Shown: in pieces, positions 45,226-55,915 of the stretch
Position numbering within the stretch: the stretch's first letter is position 1
Layout: the number at the start of each line of letters is the position of its first letter
DNA from: Linnemannia elongata
Lineage: Eukaryota > Mortierellomycota > Mortierellomycetes > Mortierellales > Mortierellaceae
Reading direction: 5' to 3'
Assembly (NCBI GenBank): GCA_036320915.1
Contig: JAXBDG010000018.1
Location: 1 to 64,000 of the forward strand
Length of the DNA: 64,000 nucleotides
Program-made: the position numbers and the translations under genes
Notes under the pieces: model-generated
What the model was told of the DNA's origin: nothing
What the model saw: the letters and a program-made list of their open reading frames with translations, nothing else
Databases searched by the model: none

Positions 45226-46453
45226 CTAGAAGGCCATGAGGGCAGCAATGACCCCACAGGCAACTGACCCAACCGCAGTCCACATGGCCTCGCTCGACAC
45301 AAACCGGCCCTCCGAAGGATGAGCATTACTCGACCGCCTGCCGCTGTTTCCCGCGCTCCCAGAACCTCCTCTTGACGAGTACGAAGAAGTATCCTGCTGG
45401 TTCGCGTTCGGTAGCGGCATGGGTAGACCATTGGCCGACGTTGTTTGGCTGGCTGGCAAGATATTAGCACAGGCGATTCGGGTGCCGTTGTTGTGGATGA
45501 CGAGTGATCGTCCGACGATCGTCGTAGCGTCCCCTGTGAATTTGAGTTGTCTGTCGATATACTTCAAGTGTAAGTCCCCCTTTGGTGTCACCTCCAAGTT
45601 CCCGTGTTTTCCTACTCAACGGGAAAAAGGCACATGTGTCAATCTGATAGAAAAAGCGCTTATACACACACATCATATTGTGTCCAAGTGATGAACATTG
45701 TAAAAAACACACAAAGAAAGGTCCAATGATTACCTGAAAGGTCGCCCTCCTCGCACGTATCAGGAGCGTACGGATCACAAGGGACAACACCAGGCTTGGC
45801 AGGATCAGCATCCAAATGCCCGCCCGTCGCTTCACAATTGTTGTTGGCTCCGACTTGCTTCACATGGATATGGTACTCGAACCCGACCCCGCGCAGAATC
45901 TCCAACTCTCGCGTCAAGCCGCTTTCAATGTCAATCACCACACTCGCTCCGCCGCCTCCTACTTGTGTGTCTGGCAATGGACTGAAAGTGAACCTTCCTA
46001 CGATCCCGCCTGAATATAGAGTAAGCAAAGGAAGAAAAAAAACGCGAAATAAAAAGTGCGGCAAGGCACACCGGCAAGGCGCGGCAAAGGCGAGAGAGAT
46101 GCAAAAGGGGCGGTTCAAGGATGCGTGGGGTGTGCAAGGTAAGGCATATGTTTTTTTGTGAAGCGTATGCATGGGGAAGCCAGCAATAAAAAAAGCAGGG
46201 GGAGGCAAGAACAGGGAGCAGGAGCCAAGGGTTAGTGGTGTGATAGATTGCAGATATCAAGGGCTAGATTGGGGGGTCATGGTTGCCGATCGCGGATTGT
46301 GATATATTGACACAAGGGATTTATGCAAATGACAAATAGGAACGTACCCATGTTGATGATCGCAACTTGGGATTCTCCTGGGAGTGCCAGAGTCGTCGTA
46401 GCCAAGCAACTCAAGGCCGCCAAGAATGTCACGGCACAGGTCTTCTGGAGCAT
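45226..46453 (-). CDS. GPI-anchored extracellular Cu-only superoxide dismutase
   Basis: Three exons (46453-46348, 46009-45734, 45611-45226) give 255 residues. A signal peptide (MLQKTCAVTFLAALSCLATT) is followed by a SOD beta-barrel core: GGIVGRFTFSPLPD, the copper site GFEYHIHVKQVG (His82, His84), GGHLDAD (His100), then CEEGDLSGKHGNL (His130), YIDRQLKFTG, and IVGRSLVIHNNGTRIACANI. The Zn-ligand loop of ordinary Cu/Zn SODs is missing and the electrostatic loop is short, which marks the fungal Cu-only class related to Candida SOD4/5/6. A Ser/Gly-rich linker leads to a hydrophobic tail (TAVGSVACGVIAALMAF) after SSEAMW, typical of GPI anchoring. The enzyme would disproportionate superoxide at the cell surface. 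A 25-A tract lies 28 bp upstream of the ATG. Confidence 0.9.
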
Positions 46454-48051
46454 TATCGTTGAATGTATCTTCCTGTGAATAAAAAAAAAAAAAAAAAAAA
46501 AAAAAGACAGGAGACGATAGAAAGAGACGGATGAGCACGGTTGTTGAATTGCGTTTGTTATTCTTCAAAATATTGACCGGTGCGAGTGTAACATCCAACC
46601 GTGCACAGAACAAACAGGGGCTGAGAATGTGTTGCAGGGAATACATATTAACTTTTCGTTAAGGAATGGAGGGAAGGGTGCTTGTGTAAGGTAGAGGGTT
46701 TCGTAAGTCGTGTTATTACGTTGTAGGTGTGTTTGCACGGAGTAGGTTAGGAGATTGGTTCCAAGAATTGGGAATGGTACTGGAGGAGAATGCTAAAGGA
46801 GTGTGCGAGAGAAGTGAGCGTGGAGTGAGTGTTAGAGGAGGAGAAAGTTGGAAGGAATGGATGAGGGATTAAGAGGGGAAAGTAACATAAATGAGAGGGA
46901 GGACGAATAAGAGGAGTAAAGAAGAAAGAAAAAGAAGTAAGAGATGGGATGTCTTTCATATTATGGTACTTCTTACCCACACCATGGCTGACCCCCACCC
47001 CATAATAAAGAAGCGCCCAGTCCCAGTCGGTAGCGTTCGTTCGCTTCGCTGTTTGGGCAGACGAGGGCTTATTTTTCCACATTCCTTCCTACTTAACCAA
47101 TGACGGACAGCACCTATACTTTTATTGCCATTGCTTGTACAAGCCTACATCTAGTTAGCACACGGATGGAGACAGATGCACGCTTCTTTTGTTACGTTGC
47201 TCAAAGAGGGGAGAGGACGTAGGAAAAGGGGTGTACGTATGGATATGTGTGGATGTGGATATGTGCCTAAGAAAACTCAAGGAGGCAGACACTGGAAGGG
47301 CAGAGGGGCAGACCGAGAACAAAGCTTTTGATCTTCCTTGCAGTTCTTTCCTTTTTTTTTTTTTTTTTTTTTTCTTGCTCCTGTAAAACTGTGAGATACG
47401 ACATCAACGGTGTTGAACTTCAAGGAGAAGGAGAGTGCGTTCAAAACGAGTGGTATAGATGGTATCTCAAAGCAATAGTATTCTCTTCTCATTTCTAAGT
47501 TTGTTTGATGTTTGTTATTTTGTTGTTGTCCACGGTGAAAAGACAACGAGAACAAGGCCTACTGGGTTGCTTTGCTATCAAGACGCACTTCGACCGTTGT
47601 TACTTCTATTTATTGAGTGACTAATGGCCAACAAACAGGAAACCCATTTACATTTACTCGTTTTTATTTATCTACGTTTCGAACAAGACAGAAGCCCCCT
47701 CCCCCTTGAACCCATCTCCTTCTCCTCTCCTTCTCCCTCCCCCCTCTCTTTTCTTCCTCCTCGCATTTTATTGATGCACCGAAGACTGTGGCGCTTCTCC
47801 TTCATTTCTTTCTTTCAATGGCGTGACCTGAATGATTGCATGATTGTGGTTCCTTTTTTTTTTTTTGTGAGTAAGCCAAGCAAAACGTGTTCCTCAAAAT
47901 GAAAAATGGCGCATCGTTCCTATCCACACGTTAAACATCATCCATGTTCCACATAGCCCAGAAGGACTTGCCCAACATTCCAACAAACCCATTCACAATC
48001 TTGCTGACAAAAAGAACGACAGAGCCTTTACTTATTATTACAAAGCGTAAC
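46454..48051. other. Intergenic between SOD and PX genes
   Basis: About 1.6 kb. It includes the SOD promoter and leader and a 22-T run (47352-47373). The small frames have no motifs. Confidence 0.55.
46481..46505. repeat. Poly-A tract in the SOD gene leader
   Basis: 25 A on the plus strand, hence a T/U tract in the 5' leader of the SOD transcript or in an intron ending just before the ATG. Confidence 0.85.
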
Positions 48052-51000
48052 TTATTCTCTAGCGGTGCGAAAGAGGACGTCGTTCATGAGGTTCACAAAC
48101 GGACCCTTCAATGTATCAATCGTCGGCGCCTGGGGCACCTTCAACCCAAACTCCCCACTTTCATCCTCCAGGCTACCATTACTACTACCAGTCTCAACCT
48201 TGGAACCTTCCCAATTGATCATCTCCAATTCGTCCACATCCTCCTGCTGCATCCCCAACCCCCTCAACTCGTTCTCAACCTTCTCGTTCTCCATATCATC
48301 TCCTCCACTAACACCGTTACTGGCACGGTCAAGTCCAGCCATCTGTCGAACCTCCTCCCGTTTGCGGTCCTTGATTTCTGCGAAATACACTCTCAAAGCC
48401 TCAGCCTCCTTCTGGATCTGCTCCCACTGTGAAGGGTCAATGGTCTTCTTGACGAACTCGTCCAGGTCAATCCCGACTCGCAGTTCCTCGCCAGTTTTGT
48501 AGTCCACCCGTGCGTGACCGAACCCTGTGCGCATGAAGGTGATGATGCTCTCGATCCATTCCAGTAAGTCGTGGAAGATCCCGTCGTCTTGCTTGTGGAC
48601 CGCGTGGACAAACTTGTAGAAGCTTGGGAGGTGTTTCCGGACGAGGTTTAGGTAGAGTGTTGCGGCCGTTGGCTTTCCGCTTGCTCCTCCTTGACCTATA
48701 TTGTAAGTACCACATATTTTGGTTAGCTTACGAGAAGAGTAAAATAGGCGAACTAATGTTGAACTCCAGTGACCACAACACAGGAAACAAAGATGAGGGG
48801 TTACCATCATCATTCTCGGCCTGCTCGACGACCTTGATAAGTTCGTCAACAAAGTACTTGACGTCCATCAGACTGTCGGCAACGTTTGCAGACTTGTAAA
48901 CCTTGACGAGGGGTTGATAAAAGATTGAAATGATCTCCTTCAGGATCTCACCCGTGACGCCCTGGAAGACAAGTTCCATGAGTCGCTCTTTCTCGCGGAT
49001 CCGAAGGTTAGCCACCAAAAGTTGCTGGAGTTGGCGGATCAAATTGGATTCGGGACTCTGATGCTGGTGCTCTTGCTGCTGTTGGTCGTGGTGGTGGTGA
49101 TGATGGTGGTTATGGTGATGGCTGTGGTGCTGCTGTTGGGTATGTGGCACTTCCAAGAACTTTTCGTCCGCACTACTGTCCAGGCTGCTGCGAGAAGAGT
49201 TGCTCTCGCTTGACCAATCACTGCTGTCGCTCCCATCGCTGTTGTCAGTGTTCTGTTTGTTGAATGCCTTGAGTCGCTCCTTTTCTATCTTATCCTGTTC
49301 CAGAGCCTGCTGAGCATCCCAGACTCGTTTGATCTGCAAGGGCTGTAACACGGGCAGGATCTCTTCCGACCGAAGGACATCCATCACCAAACCCAGCTCC
49401 GTAATATCATAAGGTTCTACGAAAGTAACGAACAAAAGGCAGTGTTAGTAATAAGAACCAAGTATATCGAAAGTTCAGTAGCCAACAAACCAAGTAAATA
49501 ACAACAGGTCAAAGTACCATCTTCGGGAAAGATCTTGCTGACAACGGCACGGGGGGCAAAGACATAGTTGCGGATCTTTTCACAGAGGGCGGGGTCATCG
49601 ATGGCTGCCTCGACCTCGGCAATCTCTTTTTTGTACTCTGATACCTCCTCTTGCATGTTGCCTGAGAGGATTCGCTGCATGAGACTACGACTGCCAAAGG
49701 GTTGGGCAAGGAAGAGGTCCATGATGCCCTTCATCATCGCCATAGGGTTCGAAATCTTTAGAATGCCCCACATAGTCCTGTAAGGCAACAAGAAATGAGT
49801 GCGCTTGAGCTGTGTTAAGTTGAGGGTCGCGTCGTCCGAGGATGTCAAGACATGGTAAAGGGTCGACGCAAAGGACATGCAACCCCACTCAAAGACCGAC
49901 TGGTACAGTGGCGGGAGGTCGTTGACGTTGTCGATGTGCTTGAAGGCACTAAAGAGTCGCGAGACACCACCCGGTTGCAAGAGATCCAGCTTGACCTCCT
50001 TCAATTGCGTATCCAGCTCGTCGACCTTCTTGGCCACTTCCCTATCAAACTTGGCCTGTTGCTCCATCCTGTGCTCATCCAACGAGACTCGCATCTGAAC
50101 ATCTTTTGCCTCTTCCTCTGAAAGGGCAATGGCGTCCTTGGAGAGGAAGTTGATGAACACTGCAGAGTCGACAACTTCCTGGCTGACCTTGGCAATGTTG
50201 TGAAGGTATCCTCGCAGGCTGATCCTATCCTTTTCCCGCGCCGTCTTGACGCCTGACGACCCAGACTTGACGGGGTACTTTGATGGTGGTACTGGAATCT
50301 CCAAGTTGGGGAACTCTTGCCTCAACTATCGTAACCAACGGGCAAAATGAAGAGAGAGGTGTCACTTCGTGTTGGTTTGTCAACTGTTTTCCGGCGAATT
50401 TCTTCTGCCCTCTTCCCATTTTTTCAAATCAGAGATCTTGCGAATGTTCTTTCGTTTTAGACCAAGACTGCTTACATTGTGATAGAGTCTTCTGAATCGC
50501 CCGTGGCGTCGGGCGACGACATACTCCTGTCCGTCAGCGAAGGCACTTGCAATGATGAACTCCTGTTGTATTCATGATGAACAAAGGAAGAAGTAAATAG
50601 GGTTAGTAAGCCGAGAAGCGGAACATGTTTGCATAATGGCGTAGTTTGTTGCCGGTTGACAACTCAATGACGGAAGAAAGAAGCAGCTAGGCCATTTGTC
50701 GCTGTCTCAAATAAGGAAATGGAAAATTGTTTGGAGCCCATCACAAAAAAACATTGCGTGTGTGCAATTATGAACAAATGGAGGGGTGGAGGGAGAGGGG
50801 GAGGGGGAAACAAAAATGGAGGGAGGGAGGGAGAGGGAAAACAAAACACCAAAGAGAACCAAGGGAATAGCTTACGGCATGCTCGTGTTCTCGGACATGT
50901 CGTTTTTCCTTGATCGTCCGCACGCCAACCACATTCACACGAACTCCATGGATCGTGCTCGTGAAAGCAGAGGGCGATACTGATCGGGATCTAGGCGTGC

Positions 51001-51687
51001 CTTGTTGTTGTTGTTGGTCCAAATCGAGCTTATCCAGACGCTGATCGAAGCTGTCGCTGTTGCTACTACTGTGGCGTTCATGTCGCTCCTCTTCCTCCTG
51101 CTGGCGTTGATGTAATTTCTGCTCGGCAGCCAGTAACCGCTCCTTCCTTACAGCGAGGTCCCGCTGCTCCTGTGCACGTTGCTCAACAGTCTTGATCGCC
51201 ATACTGTACATAAGCACCAGTGTCTTCTCGCCCTTATTCTGAAGACGTTTCCTCCTCAACATCTCTTCCCGCTCAACTCCATTTCCCGCCTCAATTTTGG
51301 CATACTCGTCCAAAAACAGTTGCAGTTTCGGCCAAAGGGCACCTCGACTGTTTGTGAGAAAGGGAAAGGGGACGACAATGGATTCAAAGAGGTAGCGGAG
51401 GAAGGGGGTTGTGGAATTGGCGTGTTCGTCCTTGAGGTCGAAGGGTCCTCCGAGGTTGGGCAGAGTTTCGTAGGGTTCCTTTTGGAGGCGGGCGAGTTCG
51501 TTGTTGATGAGGACTGTGAGGAGGTATTTCTTGACATAGTGCTGCTGACTTGTCGTTAGCAGCGGTGCTTGCAATTGAGTTTCTATAGGAGAGGGAGAGG
51601 ATAAGTTGTTTTAATAAAAAGGGTCTTTGTTTGATAAAGGAGGCCGTGTGTAGCTGGACCGTTGTGTTTGTTTTCTATACCAGACAT
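48052..51687 (-). CDS. PX domain protein with PX-associated (PXB/DUF3818) domains
   Basis: Six exons (51687-51681, 51582-50876, 50562-50476, 50325-49518, 49416-48805, 48695-48052) join in frame to 954 residues. The first exon is just ATGTCTG. The N-terminal 110 residues match the PX-associated domain (QHYVKKYLLTVLINNELARL, TPFLRYLFESIVVPFPFL). A coiled coil and Ser-rich linker precede the PX fold at about 208-330 (VRVNVVGVRTIKEK; EYVVARRHGRFRRLYHNL, containing the lipid-binding R-R-Y region; FPNLEIPVPPSKYP). The C-terminal half is the DUF3818-like helical region (WGILKISNPMAMMKGIMDLF, PFGSRSLMQRILSG). A poly-His/Gln linker (HHNHHHHHHHDQQQQ) sits at about 660. Relatives include yeast YPR097W, a PX lipid-binding protein linked to sterol distribution. 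The protein likely binds phosphoinositides on endosomal or ER-contact membranes; this is by family. Confidence 0.9.
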
Positions 51688-52746
51688 GGTGAATAGGTTT
51701 TCTTTGTGGTACGCGCTGGTTTGTGGAGTCGAGTATAGGAGTAAGAGGTGAATGGGCTGAATGAGTAAGTTGCTTCAAAGAGAGAGTGAAGTGGAATGAA
51801 TGAATGAATAAATGAATGAATAAATGTATGTATGAGTGAGAAAGTGATGAAAAGAAATCAAGAGAGAAAGGGAATGAGAAAGAAGTTGGAATAAGAAAGT
51901 ACAAAAGGGAAAGGGAATAAAAAAAAAGGAAGAGCAACGAGTGTAAAAGTGAGCCAAGAAGCCAAGAAGTCGATGATCCTCCCTGCACAGTCAACATTCA
52001 CCCGTCTTGAACAAAATAGAAAAAGTAGCCAAGGTCTCTCGTAATAGCACTAATGACGGCATGATCGTCGTCGTCGTTCACTCTAAATTATTCACGCTAA
52101 AAAAAAGTTTTTTTTTGTTCTAAAAAAGATGCAAGGGCGGGGGGGGCTGAGGGGCAGGCTGTGGCCTACACATATGAAAAAGAAATGCAACAATGCCCAA
52201 TCAAGGGGAAGAAGGACAAACACGACAATTCATGCTTGACCCTGCAATGCAGGAACGGTATCGATCATTCTTTATTGTCTTCGTTCTATGTTAAACATCC
52301 AACTCTAGTTTCCTTTTACCAAGACCATTTTCTTTTCTGCTCTTCTTGGACTTCCTCATGTTGAATCAAAGCCCAAAGCGTCCATTCAGTCAATTCCACA
52401 GCCCACCTCTATACCTTAAACTTCTCCACCAGTCGTCTTTACATAGGTTTAGCACGGCCTCGTTACACCCATATTATCTCCAATTTATAACATATTGGAA
52501 AAGACGAATCATTTCTTTCTTGAAGGTGCTAAGAGAAGAAGTTTCTTTGTTCTCACGTTTGAGATATCAGGGATGGGAAGAAAGTAAGAAAAAGTCGTCC
52601 TAAATCCATGTAAAATCAACCGATCTTTTTTTGGTGGCGCTGATCCAAAGAAATCGTAAATGGTGCTCTCCTTTGGAGGCGTAGACCATGCACAAACTAA
52701 AAAGTTGCCAACAGAGAAAGCGAAGGCGCAAGAGACAAGAGGTAAA
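51688..52746. other. Intergenic between PX gene and tRNA-like gene
   Basis: About 1 kb. It includes the PX gene leader, with ATGAATGAATAAATGA-type tetranucleotide repeats near 51795-51835. No gene recognised. Confidence 0.55.
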
Positions 52747-52872
52747 AGAAGAGGATGGGATTTGAACCCACGACTGTTCTTGGAACAGACCGCACTTCTT
52801 GAATCCAAGAGGACTCAATAGAATAGAATGGCTCTTCGGTTGCGGCGCCTTGGACCACTCGGCCACCTCTTC
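52747..52872 (-). tRNA. Class II tRNA-like gene (Ser or Leu), intron-containing, atypical loop
   Basis: The minus strand folds as a class II tRNA. Acceptor GAAGAGG pairs with CCTCTTC. The D arm GGCCGAGTGGTCCAAGGC doubles as an A box. The anticodon stem CCGCA pairs with TGCGG, split by an intron of about 39 nt. The long variable arm is CTGTTC-CAA-GAACAG, and the T arm GTGGG-TTCAAAT-CCCAT contains the B box GGTTCAAATCC. A TTTT terminator follows at once. The loop reads ACCGAA before the intron, so the anticodon would be CGA (Ser, codon UCG; plus-strand 52836-52838). However position 33 is then C rather than the near-universal T, and the discriminator base is T rather than G (Ser) or A (Leu). 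The D-loop GGCGCC is Leu-like. It is either a diverged functional gene or a recently decayed tRNA copy. Confidence 0.65.
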
Positions 52873-53201
52873 TTTGTACTGGTGTTGTGTTTTCATAGCC
52901 TGGAGTTGTTTTGATGCCCAAGTCTCCCTGGCTGAGGCGTAGAAAATCCCTGTCTCCAACAGAGGCGGCGTCCATACGCGGTTTAAGACACGCCGGTGCG
53001 GTGATTCCCAATCGCGACGAGAACCCCAAGTGGAACGTATTGGAACTACTCCGCGGCATCACCCCCAAAAAGCATGTTGACTGAGTAGTCTGCGGTGTTC
53101 CGAACCCCACAGTCCATCGCCAAGACGGTCCTCCACAAGTTCGCAAAGTGCACTCTCTTGGACTTTGGAGACAATTCGTGCTGGATTCAAACCCTAATGC
53201 C

Positions 53202-53243
53202 TTTTGACTGACAACTCCCTTTTGACTGACAACTCCCTTTTGA
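53202..53243. repeat. 18-bp tandem repeat
   Basis: TTTTGACTGACAACTCCC occurs twice without a break (53202-53219 and 53220-53237), followed by the start of a third copy (TTTTGA). Confidence 0.9.
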
Positions 53244-55313
53244 GTCCTCGATTCAGATCCATGAATTGCCATGCTTATCCAGGGACCCGCCATTTCTTCC
53301 TCGAGTGCACCTGGGAAAGACATTGTCCTCTATGTCTCCATGCCGTTAACCGTTTCCATTGAGGCTTCCCAGTCCAGATCCACTCATTCCAGCCTTTTCA
53401 CACCTTCGAAGGTCATTATCAACGGATAAAAAACAACGAGTCAATATGGAGTCGTGGCTCCATTCATGACTTTACAACAACACTTACCTGTCTTTCAAGT
53501 GGCTTGTAAAGACGATCAGTTTTCTGTTTCAGCCGTGACGCGTCCAGATCGAATTTGTGGGAGGAAGGTCGAGGGACTGGTGGATCGCCAATTTAAGCTT
53601 TTGAGGTGGTTCAATTTTTTCTTGGACAATGAGGGGTATGCTGTTTAAAAAAAAGTTACTTTCCTTTGGCAGTAACAGACACTTGGCAGCTCGAATATCA
53701 ACATTTAAGACTTTGTCCATGTGCTTCTCTACCCCGCGTCTTGTCAGTCAGCCTGAAACGTTTCGTTGCCCATTTGAATTACCGAGCCTCGTATCAATTC
53801 GACATTCATGATTTCCGACCCGCTTGAAGTTGATATAAGATGAAAACATTGATACTAGGCTCTGTTGACGACAACTAGTCTTCTACGCTCGAAGGCGTGA
53901 GAAAGAAAAGAAAGTCAAGCAAATTGTCCTACCGAACACCAAGTTGAAGCATCTGAAGCTGTACGTAACCCCCTTTTACGCTACGTTTGGGTTTCGGGAG
54001 GGGATAGGGATTTCTGATTTCTTCTACTCCATTTCGAGGAAAACGTGAGAGAGGATTGACGCGTGTCATCCAACCCCTCAGAAGAGCGTTCTTTACGAAC
54101 AACCAATAATGGAACCAGAGAATGCAGTGGGAGGTTAAAAGAAAAGGTCTGTCGTGTCGACCTTTTTCCGTGTTTTTCCCCCTGTTATTCAAGGGGGGGT
54201 GATGGTGACGAGGATAGACACAAGACATCGTTGTAGTGTTGCATCGAATGGGCGCAAGTTTTTTCGGCAAGGATAATAGCATCAATCTGTCACCGACAAT
54301 GGCAAACTGTTTTGTTGCATGCGATACTTGAAGGCTGATAGCATCTCGGAACGGGGTTTGTATCGCCAAGTCTTCCGTTGGAAACATCCTCTGAGCCCTG
54401 TCGGGTGGGTGAGGAATAAATAAGAAGTGGAACTTTTGGATCTGATAAGAACTGGGGAATGCAAATTCAAACTGCGACCAAATGCATTTCAATAGACGGG
54501 ACGGACTCCCCTCAATGAGGCACAAGGAGACGGACCGTTACATAAGGGGCATGCTTGCCATGTCCAACACTACAAGAAAGAAGAAAAAATAGAGGAATGT
54601 GGCAGAGTAAGACAATGCACATGGAGATGGACACATCTTCCTTGATTAATGAATGTGGAAGAAAATGGATAAAGAACGAAGGGGCAAGCTGTTCACCGTT
54701 GTCAACTGATGCATTGCATTAACCAACCATCGCCCTCGCAGAATGAGGACAACGAGGGGAGGAGGAATGGCGGATAACATCCTGGGTAAAAGGTAGGGCC
54801 GGTCGGATAGGTCCATGATGACTATAAAGAGGAGGCTCGAGAGCGCTCAGTTTGCATGTTTCTTTCCTTTTCGTCTGCACACAAGTGCACGTTGGGCGAA
54901 AAGAAAGTTGAAAAAACGGCTTTGTCCTTGCTTCTTTTTTGTATTGCGAGATTGAGATTTTGCGCCAACTCTATTTTGTGGACACAAAACAAACAAAGCA
55001 AACACGCATGCAAGTACACCAGCATATCGACAGGCTACCATCTGTTCACTCATCCCTGCTACAAACAGAGCCTGAGCGAGCCAAAGCCGATTAAGGCCCA
55101 GAAGCAAAAAGGCAGCGAAAAATCGATGTCACCTTACTGTCGATCTTTTCCCTTTCTCCTTGAGTTCGAGGTGCTATCGACATGAATCACCTGCCATTGC
55201 CGGCCAATGAAAGTACAGTGCTTTGCGTTGAAGAGAAGAAATCAAAGAGAGAGAAAGAGAAAGAAGTGACACTAGGGTCGAGCGGGTGTTCAATCCAATT
55301 TGGCATCCATTTC

Positions 55314-55319
<6 letters not shown>

Positions 55320-55349
<30 letters not shown>
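55320..55349. repeat. Poly-T homopolymer
   Basis: A run of 30 T, preceded by TTTCTTTCTC. No target-site duplication was noticed around it. Confidence 0.9.
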
Positions 55350-55350
<1 letters not shown>

Positions 55351-55915
55351 GTCTCTTCTTCTTCTTCTGACACCGGAGATTTTTTTTGCTGTTTTCAACC
55401 ATTCTAAATGGGAGGGGAAGGAGGGACAGTTTTTGTTGATCCTGAATCATGTCATCCTCTCCTCTCTTACCCGATTTCTCACTTCCGCAACTTTCAGTCA
55501 TGAGCCCCTTTGTTTTGTTTCCTCCTTCACATCCTCACTTCCTTCCCTCCCCTTCCTTCCAAGGGATTCCACGCGAGAGAGAAAGAGCGGATAATCAACA
55601 TGCAACAAGTGCCTGTTCGCACTCCGAATGCAACAACTTTGTTCACTCTCATGCATAAATACCCCTGAGATACCTCAACCACTCTATCTTCCCCCCCTTC
55701 TCCTAACTGCCTCTATTCTTTTCCTCTCGCCCACTCTTCGTCCTTTCCTTCATATCCTTCCCTTTCCTTCTCCACGTTTCCCACACCCTTGCTCCTCCAA
55801 CTCATTCCTCTCCATTCAGATTCCACCCCTCCTCATTCGTGTTGACCCATCTCTATTCCTCACGACTCCACTTTAATAACCCCACCTCGACCATTACCAT
55901 CATACAAACGATACA

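Larger units (their letters stand above)
52873..55915. other. Intergenic with possible gene relics
   Basis: About 3 kb. Frames of 60-208 codons occur at 52697-53323 (minus, overlapping the tRNA-like gene), 53454-53648 (+) and 53929-54525 (minus). They have mixed composition but no motif I recognise; they may be remnants of degraded genes. A tandem repeat lies at 53202-53237 and a 30-T run at 55320-55349. The last 250 bases before 55916 are a C/T-rich leader for the MFS gene, with a TATA-like GCATAAATACC at about 55653-55663. Confidence 0.5.

Noticed and set aside
52697..53323. 208-codon minus-strand frame near the tRNA-like gene
   Set aside because: It overlaps the tRNA-like gene, contains a tandem repeat and has no recognisable domain. 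Kept only as a possible relic.
53929..54525. 198-codon minus-strand frame
   Set aside because: Mixed composition but no motif, no clear promoter and no homologue I recognise; not called as a gene.
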